Counted from the stretch's first letter, positions 1 through 14,000 are shown. The stretch: 64,000 nt of DNA from Marthasterias glacialis (GCA_911728455.2 OU452230.1:13142438-13206437); one strand, 5' to 3'. Made by a program: numbers and translations. The notes: generated by a model not told the origin, from the letters alone.

Positions 1-1033
1 CTCAGACTGCCCAGAATTAGCCTTGAACTTTTACATACAATCGTTGTCAGTGGGGTTTTTGTCATACAAGTAGACGACAGAGAACAAAGCAAAGATGTGC
101 GGAATTTGCTGCAGTATTCTAGCAGTTTAATTTGTGTAGTGTGTTGTGGTTTACTTTTTCTTTGTCAATGATTTTTTATTCATAATGCATATTTTGGTCT
201 GGTTGTGTAGTTTGTAACATGGCATGGTAATTTTAATTTTTTATTTCAATTTTTATTTTGATGGTCTCAGTACTGTAAAGGGTAGTCCATTGTTTTTCTA
301 GTCTTGGGGATTTAGACATATTTACAATTCATCTAGGCACATTAAAGATTCCCACTTTTGACACATTTTGGTATTATGACACAGTTAGAAACATTTCAAT
401 ATTCATCAGATTTGTATGATACCTCTACACATGCTTTCAGACTAAGACCGTGGTCAAATTAGCGGCTGCGGCTGTGGCTTTATCATTCGCTGAAGCATAG
501 GATGCCCTTAGCAATACCCTAAGCAACAGCTGCAGCCATAGCCTGGTCGCCAATTCGGACACGGCCTCAGACACATTCAGGAAAAATCTATTTACATACT
601 CATCAGCCATCACGACACTTTAAAGTTGCATGGCCTGATTTTTTGCTAAATAACTTTATTTTTTTAAATTGCTCTTTTTCGCGTATGCCATGGACAATGC
701 ACAAAATACATGTAACATGCGAAATTGTTTGTACATGGCTGATGGACATGAGTTAATGTCGGGATCCTGACAATAATTCATACTCAATTTTTAAATAACT
801 ACCATTTATCATGGGTGGATGTTTTCATGCAATGCCTTACATGATAGCTTATGACAGTCTCAAATTTATGAAAATACCTATTTAAAATTAAAATCCAAAT
901 TTCTGATCAAATCGGCCACAAGTTGGACCTAGCATCTTTAATAAGACATCCAGATGTGTTATAATACCCATCCACGGTCTGTACCGCATGAAAACCCCTT
1001 CAATTCTTCTCTAAATGCATGTATCTGAAGCAG
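1..1033. other. TP53BP1 intron (right end), one MITE
   Basis: No coding segment is visible. A short palindromic MITE lies at about 449-565. The rest is AT-rich unique-looking sequence. Confidence 0.6.
449..565. repeat. Palindromic MITE, family with TGTCC..AATT..GC termini
   Basis: The termini are inverted copies of each other: CAAATTAGCGGCTGCGGCTG at left against the complement of CAGCC...GCCAATTCGGACACGG at right. The centre contains GAAGCATAGGATGCCCTTAG. Related copies occur at about 12951-13036, 21862-21968, 28508-28981 (interrupted) and 39896-40010. It has no coding capacity and is likely a non-autonomous DNA transposon. Confidence 0.7.
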
Positions 1034-2001
1034 ACTACAACCAGCTCATCCTGCACCCTCAGTACCAAGGAGTCCGTGTATTAGCCAACGAGACAAGCAC
1101 ATCTGACGATGCATCAGTTAACTTGGTTCCACCCTCCCCTGAAGCTTTCAAATATGGAATTCAAGAAACCCCTCCTTATAGGAATGGTACACCACAATTT
1201 GTTATTCATCTTTTTGACTCATTTTCGATACTAACATTAAATTTTCTTACATGTTTATTCAACGTTTGTTGTCTATTTCATTATAATGCCTTTCTCTCAT
1301 TAAAGATGCTTTTCTCAAAGTTACATTTCTATCTTTATTTACCACTTATTTGTGTATCTTAAAGTTGACAAATTTGACATCTAGCAGTAGACAGCAGTTG
1401 CCCCTTGATTCTGTCGTGCTTTTATATGATGAACTTCTTATACAAATTTACATTTTTCTTAAAAATTTGTCCTTCAAGAACAAAGTAAAAGGTTTGCATA
1501 TGGTTTAAATAAGTGTGAAGTACTCGTCCAAAGAAGCCAATGTTGTACTATCTTTTTCATCAACGAGAAGATCCAGGGGTGTCATCTCTTTAATAAGTTA
1601 AGGCCAGATCTAGGTTAATTACATATTTTGCACAAATGCTTAAAATTGTCAAATCACAAACACATTTGGTGCTCGATATGTGGCATGGTGTTGCCTCTCC
1701 CCTCCCATTGTGTCTTTATTGTATTTTTTAGAGGGGAAGAGTGTGTTAAAGTATAGGAACAATTATAAATTCAGGAGTTTGATTGAGTTTAGTTTCATGT
1801 CTCCTTTTGATTGTCTTTATCTGTGTTTAGAGGAGTCTGTGGGTCGGGGATACCACAGTGAACAGTACACCCATCGACCACCAGGAGAGAGTGTCTTGGT
1901 GAATGAGACGAGTACATCAGATGATGCCTCCATCACGATCATCCAACCTTCACCAGAGGCTTGGGGTACAGTCATCGCTAACACACCACCAGACAAGATC
2001 G
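1034..2001 (+). other. TP53BP1: TP53BP1: two adjacent exons encoding related repeats
   Basis: Exons 1034-1186 and 1831-2001 both start with two bases of a split codon and end with one (symmetrical phase). Both encode the segment NETSTSDDAS, then a PSPEA motif, then TPP. The acidic serine/threonine string resembles CK2 sites, and the SP/TP motifs resemble CDK-type sites. I see no counterpart with a known function in the human N-terminal region. The ATG at 1015 lies in the intron just before the acceptor and is not a start codon. Confidence 0.7.
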
Positions 2002-5000
2002 GTAAGTACAAATGCTCATCTTTTGTAAACTTAAAGAATTGCTTTATTTTGCAGAATCATTGAAATAATAACTAGTATTTTTAGTATTTTTTATTTATGC
2101 ATTTGTTTGTTTCATTCGCTTTTTGGTGTTTTATAATAACATTTTTATTTTATATGTGTAAGACTCTTTTAAAAAAAATTCTGAATTTGAATTTATTTTG
2201 GCCTTTCTACTGCTGTAATTCAAATGTTTTTATAATAAACCAACAATAGTTATTTAAAATATATTCGATAAGTGACCACAAATGTTTGTGCTTTCACAAA
2301 TGTTTGTGCTTTTGTTCATAAATGTCATGAATGTACAAAGAAAAAAGAAACAATATCAGATAGTAGGGTGAAATTTTTGTTGACTTTTATAAGCTGTCTT
2401 GAAATTTAAATCATGATTACTTTTAAGTTGATAAATAATTTCCTCTGAAACCACTGTTGTATTTTACCTCTATTCTTTGATTCTTTTTCTTACGAAGTAC
2501 ATCAAAGAGAAAAAAAACATCTCCACTAATTGATTTTCTTATTTTAGAACAATACTCAAGAAGCACCCATTCCTCTGCAGCACCCACCAGCAGAGGGGAC
2601 AGTGATCATGCACCTAGTACACCCTCAGTAACCCTAGGTAGTCTACACCTATCAGGTCAACAGTTCTTATCCCAGGATAGCATTGAGTCCATTGTGCCTC
2701 CAACGTTGGGGGCATATGGACCTATTCCTGGGCTGATGCCAAGCACACCTACACAACAAGATGGTGAGGCAGTATTTGTTATTTTTTTTAACAGTCAGGA
2801 ATGTCTTAAGAAGTTGTTACATTAATCCCAACAACAACAAAAAACATCAGTAGGTTTTGCCTGAACAACAATTATCTCCACCATAATAAATGATTAAAAA
2901 CTTGTTTTGTTTTGTTTTTGTTTTGTTTTTCTCTCGAAAATATGTGTGTGGGTGGGTTGAAAATTGGAGTGGGTTAGGGAAGAAAAAACAAAATTGAAAA
3001 ACATTGATAAGGTAATTTTGACCCCTTAACCAGTTGCTGCAGCGATTTTTTTATTTATTTTTTCTCGTCCCCCCCCCCTTTTTGGTTGAACCGCCAGTTT
3101 TCTTTGAGGGTACCGCTGGCACAAAGAAACTTTGACTTGACAATGCCAAGAGAACAAAGATTCTCTTTATTGGATTGTCCGTTTTGTTTCTCAACACGGA
3201 ACCATTGCCAGCCCACTCTGACTTACCTCCATTGAGTCGAATTACAATGAATATTGAATAAACAATGGTGGAAGCCTCTACATGCCTCGTAATCCTCTAA
3301 AAGCCTATAATCAGGGATTACACAAAAACCATCTCTCAATGGCCAGAAAACACCAATATATTCAAGACCTTTTTTTGTCCTTGTGTGGGTGAAGCGAAGC
3401 ATTAGACAGCATGTGTGTGGTCTGTGCACGCTCTGCAGTGGAATGACCGGGCAACCTTTGCTCCGGTGGTCCGAAATTACATAATGCCATCTTTACTTTG
3501 TGTGTATTCACATCATCCAGCGTTTACTGGTTAAGTAGTAATACCTTGGGTTAGTTTAATAGTTTTTATGTTTGATTTGATAGTTTTCATGTAGTATTGA
3601 CAATGGATTTGGATTATTCAGAATATTTTCTTAAATATTGTTTTTATGGGTTTTTTTTCAGAGGAAGAGCCAATGGAACTCAGTATTCAAGATGATGATG
3701 ATGGGAATGATGAGGAGGTTGCCATGACAACACATCCTTCTAAAGGTCATAAAAATACTGGACAGGAAGCAGATGATGATGAATATGGAGTAAGTTTTTT
3801 TCCTTTTGTGGTTTTGCTCATTTTTGCTGTTGTGTTTATTTCAGTTTAGTTTGAGTACAAAGATTTGTATTTTTGATACTATTATAATAGATGAGTCTAC
3901 ACTGCTTAATATTAAATAAACATTTGTAAAAAGCACAAGCTGAAGTTAATTATCCCCAATAGAAATGATTCCATCCTTTATAAAATTCTGTCTATTCATT
4001 CCAAAGATTCCTAAATGGCAACAGGTTCTGAATCAAGAAGAGTTGCTTGCCAAGTCTCGGTCCAGCAGTCGAACATCCTCAAGCAACAAGATGTCATCAC
4101 AGCAATCATCAGCATCATCATCAGGGAGATCCTCAGCTGTGTGGAAGGGACAACAATCGGAATCCTTTCAGGTATGTCAGTCTATGTCTGAATACAGGCA
4201 AATCACAAAACAATGAACCCACTACAGTTCACCCAGGAGAGGCCGTTTTTCCAGAGTATCATGGGAAAAAATGTTGAGAAGTTGTTGGTCATCCAACAGC
4301 ATCTGCTGCGTTACCCCAGTTGTTTATGTTCCTTTGTGGTTTGCATGCAGTCAACGGCAAAACAATATAGGAAATTATGCTAGTGATGTATCTTTCTGCC
4401 GAGTTGAAGACATGAGGTGATATTTGTTTATGAGGCTGGTGAATGTTTTTCACATTCTTGTCAGTCATTTCAAGATCCCAATATGCCCGTGTGGACCTGC
4501 GTTGCGAGTGTTGTTTTTTTTAGTCAAGCGTTTGTTGGAAAAACTTCCCCTCCTGGGTAAACTGTAGAGGGCGCACTGTATTGTGAATTGTCTGTATTGA
4601 TGGCTTTGGTAATGGCTATGGCCAGATCACTGAAAAGGCCTCTTTTTCAACATTGCCACTGCAGCTAATGATTTCAATCATAGCTTTATTCATTGTTTTA
4701 TTCACACAATGCCTTTCACTCATCCTTGTTAACCGATTAACCGGTTTTGTGAATTTAAATGCACTGTGTTAACCTGGAAAAGTCTAAGTACGTCAATGCA
4801 ACGCAAGTCAGTTCACAAGTGTGAAGTTAATCCTGATACGCAAAACAGATATTTGCTTCAAATATTTGCAAACTTAAACAAGATTGAACTTGCTCAAATA
4901 ATTTGCAGCAAATTTTAGATGCAGAGCAAAACTGGTATCTTTATTTTGATTTGTAACTAAACCCAGGCCTGGCAACCGAGCGGTCAATTGACTACCTCAA

Positions 5001-8000
5001 CGACATCCGAGGAGAACCCCAGGAGTAGACCGCCCTCTACAGCAGTCAGTCGCACCACTGAAGAATCTGACACTGCAAGAGGAAAGAAACAAGATCAGCC
5101 AAATATCGCTGATAAACCTAGGTCAGCAAGCGCCGTGGATAGAAGACTGGAAAAGGAGCACCATGTACAGAAACAGAAGTCACAAAGTCAGGTACAGAAC
5201 AATTGAAATTGTGTACAAAATGTATTGTTAATTTCCTTTGGCCCTTTATGAACACATGGCTTTGTTTTTGGCTCTGGCTTAGGCTCAGTCAATAATTTGG
5301 AAAAAGTGCACTTTTAGTACGGAGCTTCAAAGTAAGTCGGAGCCAAAGCCAAAGTCGTGGTTTCGACAATGGCCATTGATCTTCATGGTGGTGCAGCCAT
5401 TTTACTTTTTACCATTCAAATCTCTGCAACCAAACGGAGGTTGGAAGGGCAAAGTAGTCGGACCCTGTATGGTGAAGTAAGAAATTAGTGTCGATTATCA
5501 CTGCTGCGCACTAGGAACATGACAAAATGGTGGCAGCGTGATAAAGACAGGTTATAACTGGTTTAACTGTCTAGTATTAGTTTAATCAATGAATGATATC
5601 AGGGTGTGAAGAGTCGTTGTTCAACCTTTACAGTTTCCTTTCAAAATATGTGCAGTTTTTTCAGCCAATAATGTAAAAAAAACTACTGATATCAATAGGT
5701 AATTCCTTGTCATCTTTTTTTCATATGATTATAGCCAGAGGCTTCAATAATAATTCCACTGGTGCAAGACGAGAAGCACCCTTCCAAGGCTGTTGAAAAC
5801 ATTGTCCGCCCATCATCGCCTGATAACCACCAAGATCCAAGCAATACCAAAGCAGTGAGCAAGCAGAGTGTGGAGAAAGGATCATCATCTCAAGAGGAGA
5901 GGATGCCGAAGGATCAGGAAGGGACAAGTAGGAGGGGATCGTCTGATGAATGGCTTCTCCACTATACACCTACACAGACTGAGACTGAAACTGAAACAGA
6001 AGAGCAAGCCAGAAAGAGGCTTAGGCAACCAGGTAATAAGAAAGAGTACCGTATTTTCCTGCGTATAAGACGCGGCTTATCTGACTTTCAAAGGTACAAA
6101 AACGGCACTGCGTCTTATCTAACGGTGCGCCTTATCTGGTGATCGTCTGTCGTTTTCCGACTATGCCTTTGAGCTTTGTTATAATGCGGATCTCACCAAA
6201 CAAAGTGGCCATGCTTTCCAATAAAGATCGTTAGCCCAAGATGTTCATGTATTAATTTACCTTAACGGCCACATTCACGATGTCTTCGAGATCTATTCAT
6301 TTGGGCATTGTGTGGCAAGCTTTTCCCGGCAACTGATTGGACCGCACTAAATTATGATGTCATCATCGTCCATGTGTCCCTGCAGGTCGTGACCGAGCTC
6401 ATCTCGATGGGTCTTCAATCTACATTAGAGACCTTCAGGTTTAAGCTTTGGGAACAAGGTTTACTGGGAACGTTGCACATTGAGGGGAAATGCCGTGCTG
6501 AGCAATGGGGAGAAGCACATGCACGTACCTGTTGCATGCTTATTGCACATTGAGGGGAAATTCCGTGCTGAGCAATGGGGAGAAGCACATGCACCTACCT
6601 GTTGCATGCTTATTGGACAATGTTTGCCATTTTTTATGAATGAGGGGAGCGCATTGCGTGATCACGTCCGAGAAAACGGCTTGTTTGTGGAGGTATTGAA
6701 ATGAGCAAATAATTTACTTGTAGACATCGTTTTTCAATAACATCGATGCATTCAATAACACGGGGCAACAAAAGTATACGCTAATTATAGGTTTCCATTT
6801 GTCTGGGAACATTTTCTGCTTGACACTAAACTCGTACGTGGTCAAATTGAATAGTTTTTATTGTGGCATGCCATGCTCATCACAGATCATCAGTTCAGCA
6901 AGTGGCCAACACAATGACCCCTTTGAGGTGATTTACCGACAATGAGTAGGGACAAGCTAGCCTTGATGTCGCGGTCATGATGCGCCTTATACGGTGGTGT
7001 GCCTTATACGTTGAGGATTTATTTTGAATGGGGCCTTTGTGGGGCCCTGCGCCTTGTACGCCGAGCGCCTTATACGCAGGAAAATACGGTAGTATTTATA
7101 CCATACTGTGCAATGCAAAATGTAATGGCTTGTAAACTACCCTAATCTCCTATCATAATTGTGCAGTTCTTCCCAAAGTTCAAATAGTTGTGTGTTGTGC
7201 TGGAGATCTATGTAGGACTTATGCTGTATCATTTATTATACATTCATTAATAACTTATTTTTTAAGTTAATTGACTGATCAATTAATGAAATGATTGTTT
7301 GATTTATCTGTTGGTTGGCTAGTTAAGTGATTGTTTAATTAATTAATTTATTGATTAATCGCTTTTTTTTATAAATTTTTTTATTTCATAAATAGTTCTG
7401 CCGGATTCATTTAGGCACCTTATTTACTCAGAGTATATTTTTCTATGCCATTTGACCGTTATATATCGTCAATATGGGTATTCCATTCTAAGGATTGATT
7501 AATATGCTTTCTGGCAACAGGGACTATTCACTTGTATTACTCCTGGCCAACTTAAAATGGATCGCCCTGTGTTCTGTATCAAAATTGTTTTCTGTCTCAA
7601 TTGTCTCGATGTGGAAATATATATATATACTTTTTTCATTAGTTTTAATATTCTCTGGTGATTAGGGAAACCCTCTTTCAAGTTTCAATGTGGAGGTAAG
7701 ATTTACTATTTATTGGGAACATCAAAATGTAACTGATGCAAAATCCAAGAAATTAGTTGAATTTAGAAACCTGTAAAGTAACTGACTGACTTTGAAATAA
7801 AATGCCTTATACTTGAAGTTCATCTGACCCAACAACCTCAAGCCACACCATCCTCCTCAAGACATCCTCAAGATCCTGTAGCAGCCATGAAGACTTCTGA
7901 AGGTACTGCAAATACCCTGATGAGCTTCACTGATACCATCTCATCTAATGCCAAGAAGAAAACTCAAGGTGAGTCGGACAAATTAAATACATTTTAAAGA

Positions 8001-11000
8001 TATGGTGTGGAAATAGATATAGTTGAGAATTATTTTCTGGTCCTAAATTTTGCATTAAAAAGTTTTTTTCTTCTTATTTTAGTGCCATAAAACTTAAAAA
8101 CACTGTACAAAGTTTTGTGTAATGGGTAGGTTTTGTTTTGTTTGTTTTGTTTTTTTCCTTCTTCTTTTTGACAGTAACAAAATTGCATGTCTGCAAATAT
8201 CTTTGAATCAAATGCATTTTTCATAAAATAAATTACAAGGCATTATTGGCTGTAGAACATGTTGCAAATGTTTTTTGTTTGTATTATTTTTCTTTGAAAT
8301 ATTTTGAAAACCACAACTGAAATGGGTCATTTGTAAATTAACTTGTAGCAGCTTCTCCTTCAGTAGAAGAACAGAGAATGAAATCCTGTGGTGAGGAGGA
8401 CAGATTGAAACAATACGCTCAGTCAACAGATGTTCCCATGCCTGGTGTGATGTCACAAAGTATGGATCCTACAGAATACTCCAGTAAGTAAAACAATACT
8501 TTGTGATTAAAGGGTCGAAACTACCTTGGAATCTTCAGGCATTTCTTGCTGCTCACAAAAGGTTGAGACCACTAACACACCCTTGTTAAATTACCTCATC
8601 ATGACTGCTTCACCATCTAGGTCAAACCTATCATGGAATCGTCAGACATTTCAACTGCCCTCAAGTGGTTGAGATCTATAATGTAGAAATATTCTCTTAG
8701 GGCAGCTATGTCAAATATTTGCATGAGTTTTAAGGACCTTTTTCATAATAAATGCAGCCATCTGTTATATCTTTTTAATTTTTGGACCACTCATTTCTGT
8801 ATAATGATCACCCACACAGGCCTGATTGTTTCGTTCTTGAAAGGGGAAGGGCACCAAGGCATATTCTTCTTGATAAAGGGCACCTCTGTGAGGAAATAGT
8901 TAATTTCTATTGGAACATTTTAAGGGCACCAAGGCAACGACAAGGGGCAATGGAGGTAATTGCCTCAGGCAAGTATCAGGCCTGAGATATATCATATGTT
9001 GTTGACTTTTTGACTCGGTTTCTTAAGTGAAAATGTCTGGAAAAAATAATATGAAACGGAAATACCTTGTTAATATGGGAACCATTGGGAAAATATTAGT
9101 TCAAGACATGACCTTTTCTGTGACATTTTTAGATGAGTGGAAGGAGTTCAAATGTTGCTGCTATTTGTGGCCACTATAGACATTTTGGTACAAATTGCTT
9201 GATGCTGTTTAGGGTTTCTAAAAGGGAAAGCTGTAACATCAATTTGCGGAAACGTGTGTTCTTTTTAATTATCAATATAACAGTATGTAGACCAGAGTGC
9301 TCAAACAAGTTGGTTCTGTAGAAAACGAGTTCAGGGCTCGATTTCACTAAGATTCATCTTAAGATGAGTTGTCAGTATTGCCATAGTGATTTGTATTGTG
9401 ACATCACACTTTGCTTAGCAACTAAGATTGATTTGCACTTAAGATCAATCTTAAAGGGGCACACCAGCTTCGTTGGGCTATTTGGGCTACAAAATAGGGT
9501 AACATATGACTTCAAAGGTCTTCCAGGAATGGAGAAGAATGGTTCCTAAAAGAAGCCATCAAATTTTGCAGTTTTCAAGCATTTTTCAAAAAACGATTTA
9601 TCCGAACAAAAAAAGTGGTTTGGATAAATCACGTGAGTTAGTTTTACTTCCAGCCGTATAAAAGTAAATTACTGAACCAAATTTAAATCTTTTTTTTTAC
9701 AATTATTTATGAGTATTTGACAAAAAAGACTATGCATTCAGATTATTGATACAATTTGTAAATGATGATGAAAAATCGAACGTAATATTCGCATTCAGAG
9801 AGTTCGTGCAACCGAAGCGTGTTTTACGGTGCACCAGCGTGGGAGCTAGCGGAACGTAAACCTTGGGGCATATCCCATACATCCGGTGCTGTGTCTCGTG
9901 GGGCCAGAGGGACAAACCCCGGGGCATGAACTCCCCATTGCCGGTCTAGCCGTAAGCTTGGGAGCTTGTCGGAGGGGTAGGGGGCCAGACCAACAATTAC
10001 GTTTTTTTACGACTGTTTTAGTCTGTATCCCTAGCTATTATCCCCTAACTATTGTAACGTGTTGCCTGCGTTACACACACGCGGGGCGACGGCGGGGAAT
10101 GTTTATCCATGGAGGTAGAAATTAGACTAATTTCTACCTCCATGGTTTATCCCATACAGCTGATCTATCTACTTCTATGATAGCTGCATAATGTCCCCCC
10201 CCCCCCCCCCCCCCCGCAACCACCACAACAACAAAAAACTGGTGGCTGCGACCGGCCAGTGAAGTCATCCCCAGAAAACGGGAGAATACCATCGCTAAAG
10301 CTGCCAGGAGAAACGCAATTCGTTTGCAGCGAAGGCGGGAGGTTCGCTTGGCACATGCTGGCTTTCCCTTTGGATTTATTGTGTTTTTTGTTTTATTTTT
10401 ACTTTTCGTTGGACCGCCTTCTGGGTGTTTTTCCTTGCGATGTTTTTTTGTACTGATCCTTGGATGTCGAAGAAACGTTCTCCATTGCAAGTAAGTTCGT
10501 CCAGTTCGTCGTACACAGAATACAAACTGTCCGTTTATGTCTGTTTTTTATTTACACGTGAATTTGAAAAGGAGAAAAAGGCAGAATCACTGACATTTGA
10601 CAGGGGGGGCTGGAAGAGCATGATAGGGTGTGCTATGTCTGAATAACCATGACGACGATTATGTGTTTTTTATTTACACGTGAATTTGTGCTGGATTGAT
10701 ATGAAGTCTGGATCCTCATGCCTCACCATTGTAATAATTCATACATAAACAGAGCACCAGTCTACTTACAACATTGCGCAACAATGTCACGTAAACTTGA
10801 CAGTTGCAATGGAAAAGCGTATAAGCTGACCTTTGACCGTGTTTTGTTTTTTTCCACATTTTTCGTTAATTACGTGATATTTTGATGATTTTTTTTAACT
10901 ACAACCATTTAAATGTTATTGTCTGTCATTCCACATCACTAAATTAGGTAAACAGAAAGCCGGTGTGTCCCTTTAACTCTTTGTGAAATCAAGCCCAGTT

Positions 11001-14000
11001 CATATAGAACTAAGTGATGCCCTGAGTTTTGTGCAGGCCTGATGCTTCATGCCTCTAGTCATTGCTGTGGTGTCCCTAAATGCTCCAGTAGAAGTTTATA
11101 TTTTCCTCAATGAAGAGCCCTTGCCCAACTGCCTTTCCCTTCCAAGAATGAAGTATCAGGCCTCAGCTGTAACTCTAGCTCTCTGGAGTGATTTACTAGG
11201 ATCCTTCTTAACTCAAAACCCAAATTGTTGGACTCTGATTGTGGAGGTATGCCTGACACCATGTAAAGCATGATCAGTTTACTAGTGCAGTCCTGAGTCC
11301 AACAGAATCACACAAAACATGCTGTCGGATTTTGATTGGTTGGGGTGGTTAGGATTAATCCTTCAAATCTTTTCTCATATCCATCAGGTATTGACTTCCA
11401 TCTGAGCCTTCCTACAGAGGAAGGATTCAGGCCTATTGGAGGTACAACCCTACCCTCAGGGGTCAGCCGTGAGAAACGAATGTCATCTCGCCCGCCAATT
11501 AGACATAGTACACCTATAATGGATGAGAAGGAGAATGTAGATAGAGATCAGGGACACCAAAGAGCTCTAGGACCAACAGAGCATCAGGCAAGACTTTATA
11601 TACATACTTTGGTGTCTTTTTATCTCAACAAAAGCCAGTTTCATAGAGCTGACTTTGTGTGTACTTCTAGATTTTGGTTTCATAGCGCTGCTAACCATAA
11701 ACATGGGAAAAAGCATGCTAACCTTTCAGCATTTACTGTAAGCGAATGAATGACATAACAATGCAAATCCATTTTTTCCTAATTTTCTTGCTAACCTGTG
11801 AAATTTTTCTGCTAACCCAGACAGAAAAATGTGCTTACTATTAAGCAGCTCTTGATTTTGATTTCTCAGGACTTTTCCTGATTTCAAGATTTTTTCAAAA
11901 TCTCTTTGAGCCTTCACAATTTCTTGAAAGAAGTAAAGCAGTCACCAAAGGGAGATGGAAACAGTCCACAGTGTTTCCAAACCTATAACTTTGTCTTTCT
12001 GGTGATGCGCAGAGTCTGTAAACCTCCTGAATTGTAACATCTGTGAGGTTTTGGTTCTAGAAACCCAGGTCACCTTGCCATTTTCAGGACTTTTTAAACA
12101 TTTTTCCAATCTCATCCCTTTAAGCATTTTAATTCCAAACCTCCTAAAAATTCAGGAAATATAAAAAAAAAAAATACTTTACGTCTTGTGAACAATTTTT
12201 CATTTTTTGAATGAAAGTTCTGAGCTACAAGACCTGGGGTCTAGTGGAGATTTTCTTGGACTTTGAGCCCTGGGTTGGATTTCACAAAACTAGTCCTTAT
12301 TTAAGACTAGTCCTAACTATGACTAGTCCTAATTTATGACTAGTCCTAACTATGACTAGTCCTAATTTATGACTAGTCCTAACTATGACTAGTCCTAATT
12401 TATGACTAGTCCTAACTATGACTAGTCCTAATTTATGACTAGTCCTAACTATGACTAGTCCTAATTTATGACTAGTCCTAACTATGACTAGTCCTAATTT
12501 ATGACTAGTCCTAACTATGACTAGTCCTAATTTATGACTAGTCCTAACTATGACTAGTCCTAATTTATGACTAGTCTTATAAGTTACTAATTACTCGTCC
12601 TAACTCAAGATAAAACTAGTCCTAGCGCTTTGTGAAATGCACACTTAGAACATTATTTAAGCAGTGTAATTTTTGCATAAGAGATAAACATTGATGCAAC
12701 TTTTACTTTTTGCCCTTTACTGATATGTAAAATATATCAGTGAAATACACCTATTCATGGACCCTTTCAATTCCTTTTTCTTCCAGAAGGATGTGGTTCC
12801 TAGATTAGTCAAGACTGGTACCCTGACTCTCTGTACAGACGCAGACAGCCAGGAAAGCACACAGATGCCAGACTTTCAGCTAGCAAGTAAGTACCAACTT
12901 CACATGTGTAAAGGGAATGTGCTTTGCACATTTTTTGTAGATAAGGCAGTGTCCCAGTTGGCAGCTATGGTGTCGCTACAGGCATCCTATGCGTCAATGC
13001 ATGTTCAAATGGTGATCCAGCCGCAGCCACATCATTAGAACATTATGCTTCTGATGGTAAGTTATTTGTACAAGACTACTAATTGATCCATAATAACCGC
13101 CATCTGCAGAGGTGGGTTTTTTACCCCAACAAACCTCCAAGTTTTCCTTTGTTAGTTTTAATTGATTCTATACTGTAGGATGGGTAGTATCCCCAGCCAT
13201 GCTTGACATGGGGCTCGGGTTTAATTCACTGTGGATTTAATGCAAGCAATTGGTGACTAGCATTTAACCCTTGCAAGGTAGGAGTTTTGTTTCTCAGCTT
13301 AACAGTGAGCAGTAAAATAACAAAAACATGTCGTTAAACAAGATAGATGTTAATATTTGCATCGGGGGAATGAATATAAATTTCAATTTGCCTTACACCG
13401 ATGTGTGATAAGCACTGTATACTCAGTGCTTTCGAGTCCTGGTGTAAGGCAAATTGAAATTTATATGTCGTTAAGCTTTGGGTAAATCTGACTTGTGAAA
13501 TGGTTGGTATATTACGTTAGGACCTGAAGATGCCAACAAGATGTTGAAATCCCCCTATGAGAGTCCAAGCAAGAAGTCAACGTCCGTCTTCTCAAAGGTA
13601 CAGGCAACAAAGACGGCTGCTAGCCCACCCAAGATCAAAGGTCGTTCTTCAACAACCACAAAGTGCAGTGAAAGGTATGCAATTTGTGGGATAATGCAGA
13701 TGACGTTGATCATATAAAGTATTTTAAAATTAGGGTACACATTTAGAACATCGAGAATCAGTTTTCTTGTATAATCCTTTTGTGGTTTATGTTCAGCAAC
13801 ATTTTCTGCTTAAGCAGCTCCATGATAGTGGGCCCAGGATGATTATCAAATAATTTAATGCCTTAAAAAGGAGTTGTATTATTATATTTTTTTCTTCTTC
13901 TTTTTTGGTAGCGATGATCTGTTCGCATTCTCGCAGAAAGATGCTAAGAAGTCATCCAAGGAACATGAACCAACAGCATCAGACAGACAGAAGGAGAATG

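Noticed and set aside
1015..1033. ATG at 1015 as start of TP53BP1
   Set aside because: It lies just before the inferred acceptor, and the downstream exon is in the middle of the protein by comparison with the family.
10134..10490. 118-aa minus-strand frame with a Gly run
   Set aside because: The Gly run is the poly-C tract inside the TTAA transposon; no domain is seen.
12300..12580. CRISPR-like array
   Set aside because: Units are contiguous with no unique spacers, in an animal intron; it is a minisatellite.
12949..13038. Extra TP53BP1 exon after 12886
   Set aside because: The open frame here is a diverged copy of the palindromic MITE seen at 449-565, and skipping it keeps phase between 12886 and 13521.
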